Program-made: the position numbers and the translations under genes
NCBI RefSeq assembly: GCF_014650595.1
Contig: NZ_BMVG01000034.1
Span: 1 to 64,000, forward strand
Length of the DNA stretch: 64,000 nucleotides
DNA from: Streptomyces alanosinicus
GTDB lineage: Bacteria; Actinomycetota; Actinomycetes; Streptomycetales; Streptomycetaceae
Reading direction: 5' to 3'
Notes under the pieces: generated by a model
The model's input: only the letters and a program-made list of their open reading frames with translations
Told to the model about the DNA's origin: nothing
Databases searched by the model: none
Part shown: in pieces, positions 1 to 8,739 of the stretch
Layout: the number at the start of each line of letters is the position of its first letter
How positions within the stretch are numbered: position 1 is the first letter of the stretch

Positions 1-2
1 CG

Positions 3-59
3 AGCCACCCGATCAAACGGACACGCCACTGGCGAGTGAACCTGACCAAGCCCTACTAG
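3..59 (+). CDS. possible 3' end of a gene cut by the window edge
   Basis: One frame is open from base 3 to a TAG at 57-59 and reads as a basic tail ending in NLTKPY. The leftward DUF4419 gene ends at 81, so a converging gene end here is plausible. The stretch is too short to assign a family, and chance is not excluded. Confidence 0.2.
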   Translation, partial: SHPIKRTRHWRVNLTKPY

Positions 60-80
60 GTGCATTGATCACGAGCACTG

Positions 81-1166
81 TCAACGCCGGCCGGGCTCGG
101 GCAGGCGCTCGCCGCGGGGCTCGGTAGCGGGGAGCAGTTCCGCCACGGCGTAGCCGAGGCACGGCCGGATCCACTCACCGTCGCGTTCTGTGCCGAGCAC
201 ACCACCGAGGAAGGCCATCTCGAAGGTGCCGGTGGGCGTCTCCCAGCGGAACGGGACGCGGGAGATGTGCGAAGGGAAGTGCTCCTCGTCGGTGGTTCCC
301 GGGCCGAACGACTGCTTGGGAAACGGTCCGTCGTCGGTGTATCGGTGGGCGAAGAAAGCGGTGATCCAGCCAGTGACCTTGTCGCCGCCGGAGGCCGACT
401 CCCACTTGTAGAGCGAACGCCAGAACTCCTCGTCGATACCCCACCCCGAGGCCGTCGCACAGATCGAGTCCAGCACCGGGTGCAGGGCGGCGAACCACGG
501 CCGTAGGCCGTCGAACCATCCTTCCAGCTCCCGTACCCGGGCCGCCAGCAGGCGCCAGTCCCGGTCCGTGCCCTCCAGTCGGATCCGGGGAATGCCGCAG
601 AGCGAGACCCACCGGAAGCGGTAGTACGGGCTGACCACGTCCATCAGCGCCACCAGCGCGGCCGTGGCATCGGTGCGGGTGGTGGTCGAGAAGGCGGGCT
701 GGAACAGGTCGGCTACGTCATCGCCGATGCGGGCACGCAGGGGCTGTTGGACCAGGTGGATCGAGCGCTCCCAATCCATCGGAGCCACATCGTCGCGGAC
801 GGCGATGGTCTGCTGGTGCCCCGGCGTTTCGGTGAAGAGTCCCGCGTAGGTGCCGGAGTTCAGGCGGACGTGGACGGCTACCTCGTGCACGACGGCGTAC
901 CAGAGCACGTCGGGTGAGAGGCTCAGTGGCAGGTGAGCCGTGAAGCACAGGTGGACGGCGCGCAGCAGGAGGCTGGAGGTGGGCTCGGTGTTCTCCGGAA
1001 CATCGCCGGACCGGCCGACGAGGCGATCCGTGCTGCGGTGGTGGAAGCGTGCCTGGTCGCGTAGCACGGCCCGCAGGAAGCGCTCGTTGTCGAGTTCGGT
1101 GAGCTCGGAAGCGAGCCGAGCGGCCTCGGCGTCTTCAGCGAGCGGCAGGTCCATCTCGAAAGCCAT
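81..1166 (-). CDS. DUF4419 domain protein
   Basis: A 361-residue cytosolic protein with no signal peptide or membrane segment. The central part, with a long helical region followed by YKWESASGGDKVTGWITAFF and then a PFRWETPTGTFEMAFLGGVLG-like stretch, matches my memory of the DUF4419 family, whose molecular function is unknown. The ATG at 1166 is preceded by a GGGGGA ribosome site, which supports this start. It stands alone: the next gene upstream ends 208 bases away, and that gap contains nothing I recognise. Family call moderately sure; no function is implied. Confidence 0.75.
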   Translation of the reverse strand: MAFEMDLPLAEDAEAARLASELTELDNERFLRAVLRDQARFHHRSTDRLVGRSGDVPENTEPTSSLLLRAVHLCFTAHLPLSLSPDVLWYAVVHEVAVHVRLNSGTYAGLFTETPGHQQTIAVRDDVAPMDWERSIHLVQQPLRARIGDDVADLFQPAFSTTTRTDATAALVALMDVVSPYYRFRWVSLCGIPRIRLEGTDRDWRLLAARVRELEGWFDGLRPWFAALHPVLDSICATASGWGIDEEFWRSLYKWESASGGDKVTGWITAFFAHRYTDDGPFPKQSFGPGTTDEEHFPSHISRVPFRWETPTGTFEMAFLGGVLGTERDGEWIRPCLGYAVAELLPATEPRGERLPEPGRR

Positions 1167-1374
1167 CCGTATCCCCCGGAAACCGTGATCGGCCCTGATC
1201 CTAAAGGGCCGGTGAGACCCTCACGGCGGGCATGGCAGGCCAGGGCGTAGACGGGAGATCCCGGGAGCGCGGGAGCGTGTCGAGTGACCGGGTGGTCGGC
1301 GACGTACCCGAGGCTGTCGGCGGCGTCGGTCTCGGTCACGTGCTCCCGCGCTGCCGCGCTGCCGCAGGGCGCCG

Positions 1375-1725
1375 TCAACCTGTCTGATTTTGCCGGTCTG
1401 CGCTCTCGTCCGTGCCGGGTTTCCCGCTGATGGACTCCTGATAGACGTCCGCGTAGGTGCGTGAGTCCTTGACCAGGTCGTCACAGAAGGCGGCGACGTC
1501 GTGGCCGATGAGTTCCAACACTCCCTTGCCGGCCGCGACGCCTTCCTCGAAGAAGTCGACAATACCGGGGAGCAGGCGCCCGTCAGGTAGATCGATCGGG
1601 CCGACCTTGAACAGGTACCTCTGCATCTCCTTGTAGACGATCTGGTAGTCCGGCGGGAGCGCCTTGACCCGAGCCATGTGCGCCCGCCACTGCTTCTTGC
1701 CCTCGATGATGTCTTGGATGCCCAC
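1375..1725 (-). CDS. DUF1048 family protein (second copy in padR operon)
   Basis: A 116-residue protein related to the product of the gene just upstream: both share a charged N-terminal helix, a LPPDYQ/LPADYR motif near residue 25, and a C-terminal helical region with DVAAFCDDL here and DIPGFCAAL there. This is the DUF1048 pattern, a small helical family commonly encoded next to PadR regulators. The start is GTG at 1723-1725, one base after the TGA of the upstream gene, with a GGGAGG site inside that gene's end, so the two are translationally coupled. Function unknown; linked to the PadR regulator by operon position only. Confidence 0.8.
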   Translation of the reverse strand: MGIQDIIEGKKQWRAHMARVKALPPDYQIVYKEMQRYLFKVGPIDLPDGRLLPGIVDFFEEGVAAGKGVLELIGHDVAAFCDDLVKDSRTYADVYQESISGKPGTDESADRQNQTG

Positions 1726-1726
1726 G

Positions 1727-2083
1727 TCAGCCTCCCAGCCGGCCCAATTTCCTTGCGACGTTCCTGTTCAACTGCTCGCGCCACCGGTCGCGATAGGTTC
1801 GGGCCCCCTCACCGCCGGCCAGTGCCGCGCAAAAGCCGGGGATGTCGTCGCCGAGCACCTCGTGGATGCTCTGCCGGTCCGCCGATGCCTCTTCGAGCAG
1901 CCCCAGGGCGGCGTCGAGGATCGGCATCAGGTTGCGACCGGTGAAGTCCGCGTAGGGGAAGAGGTGGCCCTTGATCTGGTCCCACGCCGGCCGGTAGTCG
2001 GCCGGCAATGCCTCTGCCCGGGCTTCGAACGCCTTCCATTCCCTGGTGAGATCGCTGCCTGTGATGGTCTCCCAGAAGTTCAT
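1727..2083 (-). CDS. DUF1048 family protein (first copy in padR operon)
   Basis: A 118-residue protein beginning MNFWETITGSDLTREWKAF. The open frame extends further upstream, but the ATG at 2083 has an AAGGAGG site 8 bases upstream and overlaps the TGA of the padR gene by ATGA, so this start is preferred. It is a paralogue of the following gene, and both belong to the DUF1048 family of small helical proteins found beside PadR regulators. No enzyme motif, signal or membrane segment is visible. The tandem pair looks like a local duplication; the two products may form a hetero-oligomer, which is inference. Confidence 0.8.
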   Translation of the reverse strand: MNFWETITGSDLTREWKAFEARAEALPADYRPAWDQIKGHLFPYADFTGRNLMPILDAALGLLEEASADRQSIHEVLGDDIPGFCAALAGGEGARTYRDRWREQLNRNVARKLGRLGG

Positions 2084-2406
2084 CTCCCGCCCTCCTTGAG
2101 CTTGTCGATGCGTGATGAGAGGTACTGCCATTTCGCCCAGAACCTCGCGAGTTCCTCGCGCCCGGCGTCGTTGAGCGCGTAGAACTTGCGCGGCGGGCCC
2201 ACCTCGGACGGCCGTTTCGTCACCTGGACGAGTCTGTTCCTCTCCAGTCGCAGCAAGATGGTGTACACCGTCCCCTCGACGACGTCGGTGAAGCCGAGCT
2301 CGTTCAGCCTGCGCGTGATGGCGTACCCGTAGGTCTCCTCGCCTGCGATGATTTCGAGCACGCAGCCCTCGAGCGTGCCCTTCAGCATCTCCGTCAGGTC
2401 GTCCAT
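2080..2406 (-). CDS. PadR-family transcriptional regulator
   Basis: A 108-residue winged-helix repressor. The N-terminal MDDLTEMLKGTLEGCVLEII, followed by GEETYGYAITRRL and VVEGTVYTILLRLE, is the canonical PadR DNA-binding core, and the C-terminal helix is the short dimerisation arm of the PadR-s2 type. The ATG at 2406 follows a purine-rich leader; longer in-frame starts upstream run through the operator and are rejected. It is the first gene of a three-gene operon with two DUF1048 genes and probably represses its own operon through the palindromes just upstream. The inducer is unknown. Confidence 0.92.
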   Translation of the reverse strand: MDDLTEMLKGTLEGCVLEIIAGEETYGYAITRRLNELGFTDVVEGTVYTILLRLERNRLVQVTKRPSEVGPPRKFYALNDAGREELARFWAKWQYLSSRIDKLKEGGR

Positions 2407-2429
2407 CGCTGCTCCTCTTCGCCCCTCCT

Positions 2430-2465
2430 GGTACCTCGTAGTACCGAGTACTGCTATACGGTACC
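2430..2465 (-). promoter_or_regulatory. candidate PadR operator overlapping the operon promoter
   Basis: A symmetric array sits 24-59 bases upstream of the padR ATG: GGTACC at 2430-2435, the perfect inverted repeat AGTACCGAGTACT at 2440-2452, and GGTACC again at 2460-2465. A TATAG-type -10 element on the minus strand falls inside the array, so a bound dimer would block transcription. The array is clear in the sequence; assigning it to PadR is inference. Confidence 0.55.
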
Positions 2466-2669
2466 ACGCAGTAGACGGCCAAGCCCAGGCCGCGGGCGTC
2501 CAACTCACCTGCCAGCAGTAGCCGTCAGAGGTGAGCCCAGTCCCTCGATACGTACACACCACACAGCAGAGTGCGCCTGTGCGCCCCCGGTGCGGACATC
2601 CCAGCATCCGGGAGACCTCACAGGATGGAGGCTTGAGGCACAGGTGAGTTCGTTGAGGAGGACTACGGC

Positions 2670-3521
2670 ATGACCGAGTCGCGCTCTGGCGGTATCAGCG
2701 GTGTGGCGGGTGGCAAGTCTCGGTTCGACGACATCTACGACCGGCCCGACCCGCGCGCGTACTTCGCCCGGCTGGCCCCGCTTCAGTACGAGATCCCGCA
2801 CCACGCCCAGCCCGACTTCCGTCAGACCGCCGCCGAGCGGACCGCCCTCGACGACGGCCACCCACGCCCACCGGCGGTGCTGGACCTGTGCTGCTCGTAC
2901 GGAATCAACGCCGCACTGCTCAACCACGACGTGACCCTGGCGGATATGTACCAGCGCTACACCTCCAGCACCGCCCAGACCATGTCGACAGCCGAGCTCA
3001 CCGCCTGGGACAAGGAGTTCTACGCCGAACGCCGCCGGTCGGACGCGGTCCCCGTGTTCGGCCTGGACGTCTCCGGACCGGCCGTGGCGTACGCGCACGC
3101 GGTGGGCCTGCTGGACGTGGCGTTCACCGACAACCTGGAACAGGTCCCGCCCAGCCCCCGGCTGGGCCGCGCACTCGCACAGGTCGGCCTCATCACGCTC
3201 ACCGGGGGCGGAAGCTATATCACCGCCCGGACCTTCACCACCCTGCTGGCCAAGGCCCGGCGGCCGATGTGGGTCAACGCGTTCGTGCTGCGGACCATCT
3301 CCTACGACCCGATCGAGCAGGCCCTGGCCGCACACGGACTGCGGACGACCTGCGATCCCTCCCGAACCTATCCGCAGCGGCGCTTCACCGACACCCGGGA
3401 ACAGCGCTACGCCATCGAGGCGGTACGAGCACTGAGCCACGATCCCGCCGACCGCGAACAGGCCGGCCGCTTCCACACCCTGCACTACGCATCCCGCCCC
3501 GGCCCCGACACCTCCCGCTAG
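2670..3521 (+). CDS. SAM-dependent methyltransferase-like protein
   Basis: A 283-residue cytosolic protein. The segment around residues 69-80 (PAVLDLCCSYGINAAL) resembles glycine-rich motif I of class I methyltransferases (DLGCGxG type), with CCSYG in place of the usual GCGxG, and the C-terminal half has the alternating strand/helix character of that fold. The ATG at 2670 has a strong GAGGAGG site. The gene is single and divergent from the padR operon. Substrate and activity are unknown, and the altered motif I leaves open that it binds a different ligand or is inactive. Confidence 0.55.
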   Translation: MTESRSGGISGVAGGKSRFDDIYDRPDPRAYFARLAPLQYEIPHHAQPDFRQTAAERTALDDGHPRPPAVLDLCCSYGINAALLNHDVTLADMYQRYTSSTAQTMSTAELTAWDKEFYAERRRSDAVPVFGLDVSGPAVAYAHAVGLLDVAFTDNLEQVPPSPRLGRALAQVGLITLTGGGSYITARTFTTLLAKARRPMWVNAFVLRTISYDPIEQALAAHGLRTTCDPSRTYPQRRFTDTREQRYAIEAVRALSHDPADREQAGRFHTLHYASRPGPDTSR

Positions 3522-3644
3522 CCGAGCGCAGCCGCCCCTCCCCCGCACCGCGCACACGCCATGGCCACCCAGGTCGTCGCCTGTTGTCGGCACAGTGCTT
3601 GTGGTTGCTGGGGAAGAGCGGCTGTCCGGTGCACCTGTCCCGAC

Positions 3645-3669
3645 CTAGGGCCTGTCCGGCCCTCAGGTC
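3645..3669. repeat. solo end of the MITE-like repeat also present at 61.2 kb
   Basis: CTAGGGCCTGTCCGGC at 3645-3660 is identical to the outer 16 bases of the inverted repeat of the element at 61206-61338, and a CAGGTC follows at nearly the same distance. No partner end is seen nearby, so this is a solo or truncated copy in the 254-base gap between two genes. That gap holds nothing else I can support. Confidence 0.5.
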
Positions 3670-3775
3670 AAAGGCACCGCCCCACGCCCCCGGCCATCCC
3701 GCCGGCTTCAGCGAAGGCGGCTCGGAGCCCGGCACGAACGTCAGGTAGAGCGCGGCGCTTGTCGATGTCGTCGGG

Positions 3776-5320
3776 TCAGACGGCCGGCTTCTCGTCGGCG
3801 GTCGGCCTGGTGACGAGCAGTGCCGTGATCTCGTCGGCGAGGTGCGGGCCGAGCTGTCCCCAGCCGTCCTTGTAGCCGTAGACACTGGCCAGGGTGCGGG
3901 CCTCGTAGTCGCCGTTCATGATCTCGATGTCGTCGGCCGTGATGAGTCCCGGGTGGGCGACGCCGACGGCTCCCGACACCTTGATCAGCTCCCTGCGCAG
4001 GGTGCGCAGGTAGACGGCGGCCCGGGTGGCCTTCGAGGCCGGGTCGAGGCCACGGGCCAACCACGCGTTCTGGGTGGCGATGCCGGTGGGACACGTGTCG
4101 GTGTGGCATTTCTGCGACTGGATGCAGCCGATGGACAGCATCGCCTCACGAGCCACGTTGATCATGTCGGCACCCAGAGCGAAGGCGACCGCGGCGTTCT
4201 CGGGCAGGCCGAGCTTGCCGGAGCTGATGAAGGTCAGCTCGTCGGTCAGACCCAGCTCGGCGAAGGTTCCGTAGACCCGGGAGAAGCCCATCCGGAACGG
4301 CAGCGACATCGAGTCGGCGAAGATCCGCGGCGCCGCCCCGGTGCCGCCCTCACCTCCGTCGATGGTCACGAAGTCGACACCACGGTCACCGCGCGCCATC
4401 AGCGTGGCCAGCTCCTGCCAGAAGCCCATCTCTCCGACCGCGCTCTTGACCCCGACCGGCAGACCGGTCTCGGTGGCGATCAGTTCGACGAAGTCGAGCA
4501 TCGAGTCGACGTCGCTGAACGCGGTGTGCCGCGACGGGGAGGCGCAGTCCTTGCCGACCGGGATGCCGCGGATCCGGGCGATCTCCGGGGTCACCTTCGC
4601 GCCCGGCAGCATCCCGCCCAGCCCTGGCTTGGCGCCCTGGGAGAGCTTGATCTCTATCGCCCTGACCGGAGCGCCGGCGACCACGTCCTTGAGCTTGTCG
4701 AGGTTGAAGCTGCCGTCCTCGTTGCGGCAGCCGAAGTACGCCGTACCGATCTGAAGGACGAGGTCGCCGCCATTGCGGTGGTACGGCGAGAGACCGCCCT
4801 CGCCCGTGTTGTGCATCGTGTCCGCCAGCGCCGCCCCCTTGTTGAGCGCCGTGATGGCAGCGCCGGAGAGCGATCCGAAGCTCATCGCCGAGATGTTCAC
4901 CACGCTCGCCGGCCGGAACGCCTTGGCGCGCCCGCGCGGCCCGCCCAGCACCTTGGCCGAGGGCAGTGGCGCCTGCGGGTCGTGCGCGTCGGGCAGGGTT
5001 CCGGCGAACGTGCGCTGCTTCAGGTAGGCGTGCCCCTGCACGTGCTCGACGTCTACCTCGGTTCCGAACCCGAAGTAGTTGTTCTCCTCCTTCGCCGACG
5101 CATAGATCCAGGTGCGCTGGTCACGACTGAACGGGCGCTCCTCCTCGTTGGACGTCACGATGTACTGCCGCAGCTCCGGCCCGATCGTCTCCAACAGGTA
5201 CCGGGCATGCCCGACCACCGGGAAGTTTCGGAGCAGTGCGTGCCTCTTCTGGACGAGGTCGCGGGCTGCCAGGAGCGCCACTGCGGTTGCCGCGGCCGCG
5301 CCGATCCTCCGGGCGTACAT
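3776..5320 (-). CDS. FMN-binding glutamate synthase-family protein
   Basis: A 514-residue protein related to the FMN/3Fe-4S domain of the glutamate synthase large subunit. Visible features are an N-terminal hydrophobic segment (AAAATAVALLAARDL) that may anchor it, the flavin-site motif SAMSFGSLSGAAI, the GEGGLSPYHRNGGD loop, IDGGEGGTGAAP, and the iron-sulfur motif C-x5-C-x4-C (CIQSQKCHTDTCP) near residues 398-410. The glutaminase domain of true GltB is absent, so this is the stand-alone GltB-like oxidoreductase family with unproven substrate. The ATG at 5320 has GAGGAGG upstream; the longer frame to 5413 lacks such a site. Confidence 0.88.
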   Translation of the reverse strand: MYARRIGAAAATAVALLAARDLVQKRHALLRNFPVVGHARYLLETIGPELRQYIVTSNEEERPFSRDQRTWIYASAKEENNYFGFGTEVDVEHVQGHAYLKQRTFAGTLPDAHDPQAPLPSAKVLGGPRGRAKAFRPASVVNISAMSFGSLSGAAITALNKGAALADTMHNTGEGGLSPYHRNGGDLVLQIGTAYFGCRNEDGSFNLDKLKDVVAGAPVRAIEIKLSQGAKPGLGGMLPGAKVTPEIARIRGIPVGKDCASPSRHTAFSDVDSMLDFVELIATETGLPVGVKSAVGEMGFWQELATLMARGDRGVDFVTIDGGEGGTGAAPRIFADSMSLPFRMGFSRVYGTFAELGLTDELTFISSGKLGLPENAAVAFALGADMINVAREAMLSIGCIQSQKCHTDTCPTGIATQNAWLARGLDPASKATRAAVYLRTLRRELIKVSGAVGVAHPGLITADDIEIMNGDYEARTLASVYGYKDGWGQLGPHLADEITALLVTRPTADEKPAV

Positions 5321-5662
5321 GAACGTTCCTCCTCGATGCACGACTCCATCGCCATGCGGTGGAGTCGTTGTGTCGCGTTGGGCGTTGGACGGCGGCCACG
5401 GCCAGGCGGGCATCAGCGTCCGTCGAAGAATGCGAAACGATATTAGGAGACCGCGCGCACAGGCATCTGCTCAGGGGGCCGGTCCGGGTCCGGCTCGCGC
5501 GGTACGGCGTGTGGGCGGCCGCGCCGGGTTCGCGTAGGCGCCGCAGCTCGCGGCCCGCGGCCCGCGGCTATCGCAGGCAGATCAAGGCGCAGGCCGACCT
5601 CCAAGAGGAGCGCCGCCACTGCCCGTTGGTGCGGCACCACATCGACATGCCCCGCGGACGGG
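5321..5662. other. intergenic stretch with no recognised feature
   Basis: About 340 bases between two leftward genes. Short open frames exist on both strands but have arginine/proline-rich compositions typical of out-of-frame reading in GC-rich DNA, and none has a ribosome site or a recognisable domain. It presumably contains the promoter of the glutamate-synthase-like gene; I see no clear -10/-35 pair. Confidence 0.4.
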
Positions 5663-6412
5663 TCATCCGAGCTTGCGGAGGTACGCCTCCAGTTCCGCGG
5701 CCCCGGTCAGCATCGCGCGCCCGCGGGCCGACAGCCGGCCGTGCCAGTCGCGCAGTGCGGCCTCCAGTGGCTCCAGCCCGCCGGCCGACCGGACCTGGGC
5801 GATCAGCGGAGCGATCTGCTCCAACAGGTAGCCGCCCCGCCTGAGCTGGTGAGCCAGCCGGGCGTCCCGTACGTCGGCCTCGTCGTAGACGCGGTACCCG
5901 GTGATCGGGTCGCGGCGCGGGCGCACCAGCCCGGCGCGCTCCCATTTGCGCAGCGTCGCGGGCCGGATTCCGAGCTTGTCCGCCAGCGGCCCGATGAACG
6001 TGCCCCCGGGCCCGGACACCGCGGCCGACTCGGACTCCGCGCCGGGCTCGGGCGCCGTAGCGGGACCAAGGTCACGGAGGGCGCTCTCCACGGCCTGGAG
6101 GGTCCGCCGGTCGTCGAGGAGCTGAGCGTGGCTCGCGTCGATGAGGCGGAGGGCCTCGTCGACCACTCCCTCGTTCACGGCCCGCATGATCGACGTCGCC
6201 GTCTGGTGGCCGTGGCCGGGCACCAGGGCGAGAAACGCGCGCAGGGCCCCCGCGTGCAGCGCGGTATAGACGCGGTAGCCGTGGAGTGTGCGATCCGCGG
6301 CGGGAAGGATGCCGGCCTCCTCGTAGTTCCTGACCGCCTGTGTGGACAGACCATGCCCGCGCGCCAGATCAACCGGCCTGAGCCGATCACCGTTTTGAAG
6401 GTTTCGCCCCAT
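5663..6412 (-). CDS. MerR-family regulator with two MerR DNA-binding domains
   Basis: A 249-residue protein with two winged-helix MerR domains: residues about 12-80 (LRPVDLARGHGLSTQAVRNY then GYRVY) and about 135-210 (FIGPLADKLGIRPATLRKWE then GYRVYDEADVRDARLA). Ordinary MerR proteins have one such domain followed by a coiled coil; tandem-domain relatives occur in actinomycetes next to antibiotic-resistance or tailoring genes. Start ATG at 6412. The divergent neighbour 58 bases away encodes an erythromycin-esterase-family enzyme, so this regulator probably controls that gene through the shared intergenic region. Confidence 0.85.
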   Translation of the reverse strand: MGRNLQNGDRLRPVDLARGHGLSTQAVRNYEEAGILPAADRTLHGYRVYTALHAGALRAFLALVPGHGHQTATSIMRAVNEGVVDEALRLIDASHAQLLDDRRTLQAVESALRDLGPATAPEPGAESESAAVSGPGGTFIGPLADKLGIRPATLRKWERAGLVRPRRDPITGYRVYDEADVRDARLAHQLRRGGYLLEQIAPLIAQVRSAGGLEPLEAALRDWHGRLSARGRAMLTGAAELEAYLRKLG

Positions 6413-6437
6413 GGAACCGACGATATCGCGACCAAGT

Positions 6438-6467
6438 TTCAACCGAGGGTTCAGCGATAGCGTTGAA
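6438..6467. promoter_or_regulatory. inverted repeat in the merR/esterase divergent promoter
   Basis: TTCAAC at 6438-6443 and GTTGAA at 6462-6467 form an inverted repeat with an 18-base spacer inside the 58-base divergent region. The arms could mark the operator of the double-MerR regulator. The repeat is directly visible; its role is inferred. Confidence 0.35.
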
Positions 6468-6470
6468 GGC

Positions 6471-7676
6471 ATGGATGCTGACATCAAGGACACCGCCCAT
6501 GCCGTCGAGGCTGCCGCCGTCATGAGGCTGCTCCCGGCCCGGCCGCGACTGCTCGCCCTGGGTGAGCCCAACCACGGCGAGGACGCTCTGCTCGACCTGC
6601 GCAACGAGCTCTTCCGACAGCTTGTCGAGCAGGAGGGCTACCGGACGATCGCGATCGAGAGCGACTGCATGACGGGCCTGGTCGTGGACGACTACGTCAC
6701 CTCGGGCCAGGGCTCCCTCGACGAGGTCATGGAGCGTGGCTTCAGCCACGAGTGGTTCAACGTGTCGGCGCCCAACCGTGAACTGGTGCGCTGGATGCGC
6801 GCGTACAACGACGGCCGGCCCGCGTCCGAGCGGCTCCGCTTCGCCGGCTTCGACGGCCCGCTGGAGATCACCCACGCCGCAAGCCCCCGGCACGCCCTCA
6901 CCGCACTCCACGGCTACCTCGTGGCCCGTGTGGACCCGGGCCTGCTCCCCTGCACCCCGGACACACTCGACCGTCTGCTCGGCGCCGACGACCGGTGGAC
7001 CGCCCCCGCCGCGATGACGGACCCGGCCCGGTCCGTGGGGCAGTCGGCCGAAGCCGGCCGACTGCGGCTGCTCGCCGACGATCTGGTGGCACTACTCGAC
7101 CAGCAGACGCCGCACCTGCTCGCGGCGACCTCACGGGACGACTGGGACCGGGCGCGCCTGTACGGACGCACCGCCGTCGGCCTGCTGCGCTACCACCACT
7201 GGATGGCCGACGCCTCCCCGGCCCGCATGACACAGCTGTGCGCGCTGCGGGGTTTGATGATGGCTGACAACCTCCTCGCCCTCGCCGAACGGGGCCCGGC
7301 CCTCGTCCACGCCCACAACTCCCATCTCCAGCGGGAGAAGAGCACGATGCAGCTGTGGGAGGGCGCGGTGGCGTGGTGGAGCGCCGGTGCGCTGGTGAGC
7401 GCCCGACTCGGCGAGGAGTACGCCTTCGTGGCCACGGCCCTCGGCACGATCCGGCACCAGGGAGTCGACGCCCCGCCCCCGGACACCGTCGAAGGACTCC
7501 TGTACGCGCTCCCGGAGGACCGCTGCGTCGTCGACGCCCGGCGGCTGGCCGCCGCCCTCGCCGGCATGCCGCCCGCCCCCCGCGTTTCCCCCTGGTTCGG
7601 CTACGCCCCGCTTGACCCGGCCCACCTGGCGAACAGCGACGGCATCGTGTACGTCAAGGACGTCCCGCGCAGCTAG
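6471..7676 (+). CDS. erythromycin esterase-family protein
   Basis: A 401-residue cytosolic protein of the EreA/EreB/succinoglycan-biosynthesis superfamily. The family's active-site elements are present: LGEPNHGED (residues 30-38, with Glu32 and His35), AIES (Glu63), and the later VHAHNSHLQREKS histidine motif. EreA and EreB hydrolyse the macrolactone of 14-membered macrolides, but most family members have unknown substrates, so resistance is possible rather than shown. The ATG at 6471 was chosen over 6411 because the earlier codon lies inside the divergent regulator's own start. It is divergent from the double-MerR regulator and converges with the biosynthetic cluster. Confidence 0.85.
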   Translation: MDADIKDTAHAVEAAAVMRLLPARPRLLALGEPNHGEDALLDLRNELFRQLVEQEGYRTIAIESDCMTGLVVDDYVTSGQGSLDEVMERGFSHEWFNVSAPNRELVRWMRAYNDGRPASERLRFAGFDGPLEITHAASPRHALTALHGYLVARVDPGLLPCTPDTLDRLLGADDRWTAPAAMTDPARSVGQSAEAGRLRLLADDLVALLDQQTPHLLAATSRDDWDRARLYGRTAVGLLRYHHWMADASPARMTQLCALRGLMMADNLLALAERGPALVHAHNSHLQREKSTMQLWEGAVAWWSAGALVSARLGEEYAFVATALGTIRHQGVDAPPPDTVEGLLYALPEDRCVVDARRLAAALAGMPPAPRVSPWFGYAPLDPAHLANSDGIVYVKDVPRS

Positions 7677-7690
7677 GACCGTGTAGGTGT

Positions 7691-8734
7691 TCAGGACGGC
7701 CGGGTGTGTGTCTCCGGGGCGGCCGCCACCGATTCCCACAGCTTCGCGGTCACCTCGTCCAGTTGGTCGAACCGCTGCGTGATCCGCTGCCGCACCGACG
7801 GCGCGGACGTCGCCTCGTAGCGCAGGGCGAGCACACCCATGGCTTCCCAGTGCCGCGTGGCCTCCGCATGCAGGGTCAGGCTGCGCTCCGAGGCACCGGC
7901 GGCCCGCAGGGAGTGGGCCATCAGCTTCAGGCTGGGCACCGCGTAGAGGACCGAGGCGTGGTGGAACAGTCGACGGGCGCCGTAGGCGGCACGTTCGGAC
8001 GAGCCTGCGAAACACTCCTCGCACAGCGCCTGATAGCGGCGGATCGCCTCCCGGAAGCGCTCCTCGGCGAAGAACCGCTCCGCCTGACGGGTCAGCGCAC
8101 CGCTCAGCTCCGCGCCGTTCGGGCGCCCCTCGCCGTCGGCCGCGGCCGGGTCCGGGGAATCGGCCGCGAGGAGGTCGTCGGAGACGGCGTAGAAGAAGCC
8201 CATCGCGTCATGCGCGTCGCTCTTGATCCGGTCGGCCGCCGAGCGGACGAGGTCGTCGATGGTCACCACGGCCCGGCAGCTGTACGGCTGCGGGCCGACG
8301 ACGAGGCTGTCGTGTACGTCGACGTGGCTGTGGTTGGCGGCGATGCCCTGGACCACGACCGCGTGCAGGTACGGGTTGTTGTCCCGGTAGACGTCGGCGT
8401 AGTTGAGGTGGGCCGTGTTGACCCACACGATGACCGCCCGGTGCCGTGCCAGCAGCGCCTGAAGGTGCGGGCCCGGCGCGTCGAAGTCGATGGGCTCCTT
8501 GTGCACCGTGAACCCCGACCGGGTCATGCCGAGCGCCCCCGCCTCCTCGACCGGGAAGATGTACTCGGGGTATCCCGACTCGTCCAGGCCGGCCTGGAAC
8601 AGATAGCCGTCCCCGCACTCGAAGACGGTCTGTTCCGCCACGGGGCGGCCGGCGAGGCCGGCGAGGACCGAGTAGCTCCCGGTGAGGCAGTTGACGGCAG
8701 ACTCGCCGTACCGCTCGACGATGTGGCTGTCCAT
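7691..8734 (-). CDS. BtrH-like acyltransferase (butirosin BtrH N-terminal domain family)
   Basis: A 347-residue protein whose first part resembles BtrH, the butirosin enzyme that moves a gamma-Glu-protected amino-acyl side chain from an acyl carrier protein to an aminoglycoside amine. The region AVNCLTGSYSVLAG holds the likely nucleophile Cys16, and histidines follow in YLHAVVVQGI and NHSHVDVHDSL. The C-terminal third is a helical extension, also seen in this family. The ATG at 8734 is 5 bases after the end of the upstream gene, and it is the last gene of the NRPS transcript. In this cluster it could transfer or release a carrier-bound aminoacyl group, which is inference from the family. Confidence 0.8.
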   Translation of the reverse strand: MDSHIVERYGESAVNCLTGSYSVLAGLAGRPVAEQTVFECGDGYLFQAGLDESGYPEYIFPVEEAGALGMTRSGFTVHKEPIDFDAPGPHLQALLARHRAVIVWVNTAHLNYADVYRDNNPYLHAVVVQGIAANHSHVDVHDSLVVGPQPYSCRAVVTIDDLVRSAADRIKSDAHDAMGFFYAVSDDLLAADSPDPAAADGEGRPNGAELSGALTRQAERFFAEERFREAIRRYQALCEECFAGSSERAAYGARRLFHHASVLYAVPSLKLMAHSLRAAGASERSLTLHAEATRHWEAMGVLALRYEATSAPSVRQRITQRFDQLDEVTAKLWESVAAAPETHTRPS

Positions 8735-8739
8735 CGGCG

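Noticed and set aside
3842..5446. A 534-codon plus-strand frame opposite the glutamate-synthase-like gene
   Set aside because: It is an antisense shadow; the minus strand has the flavin and Fe-S motifs and a strong ribosome site.
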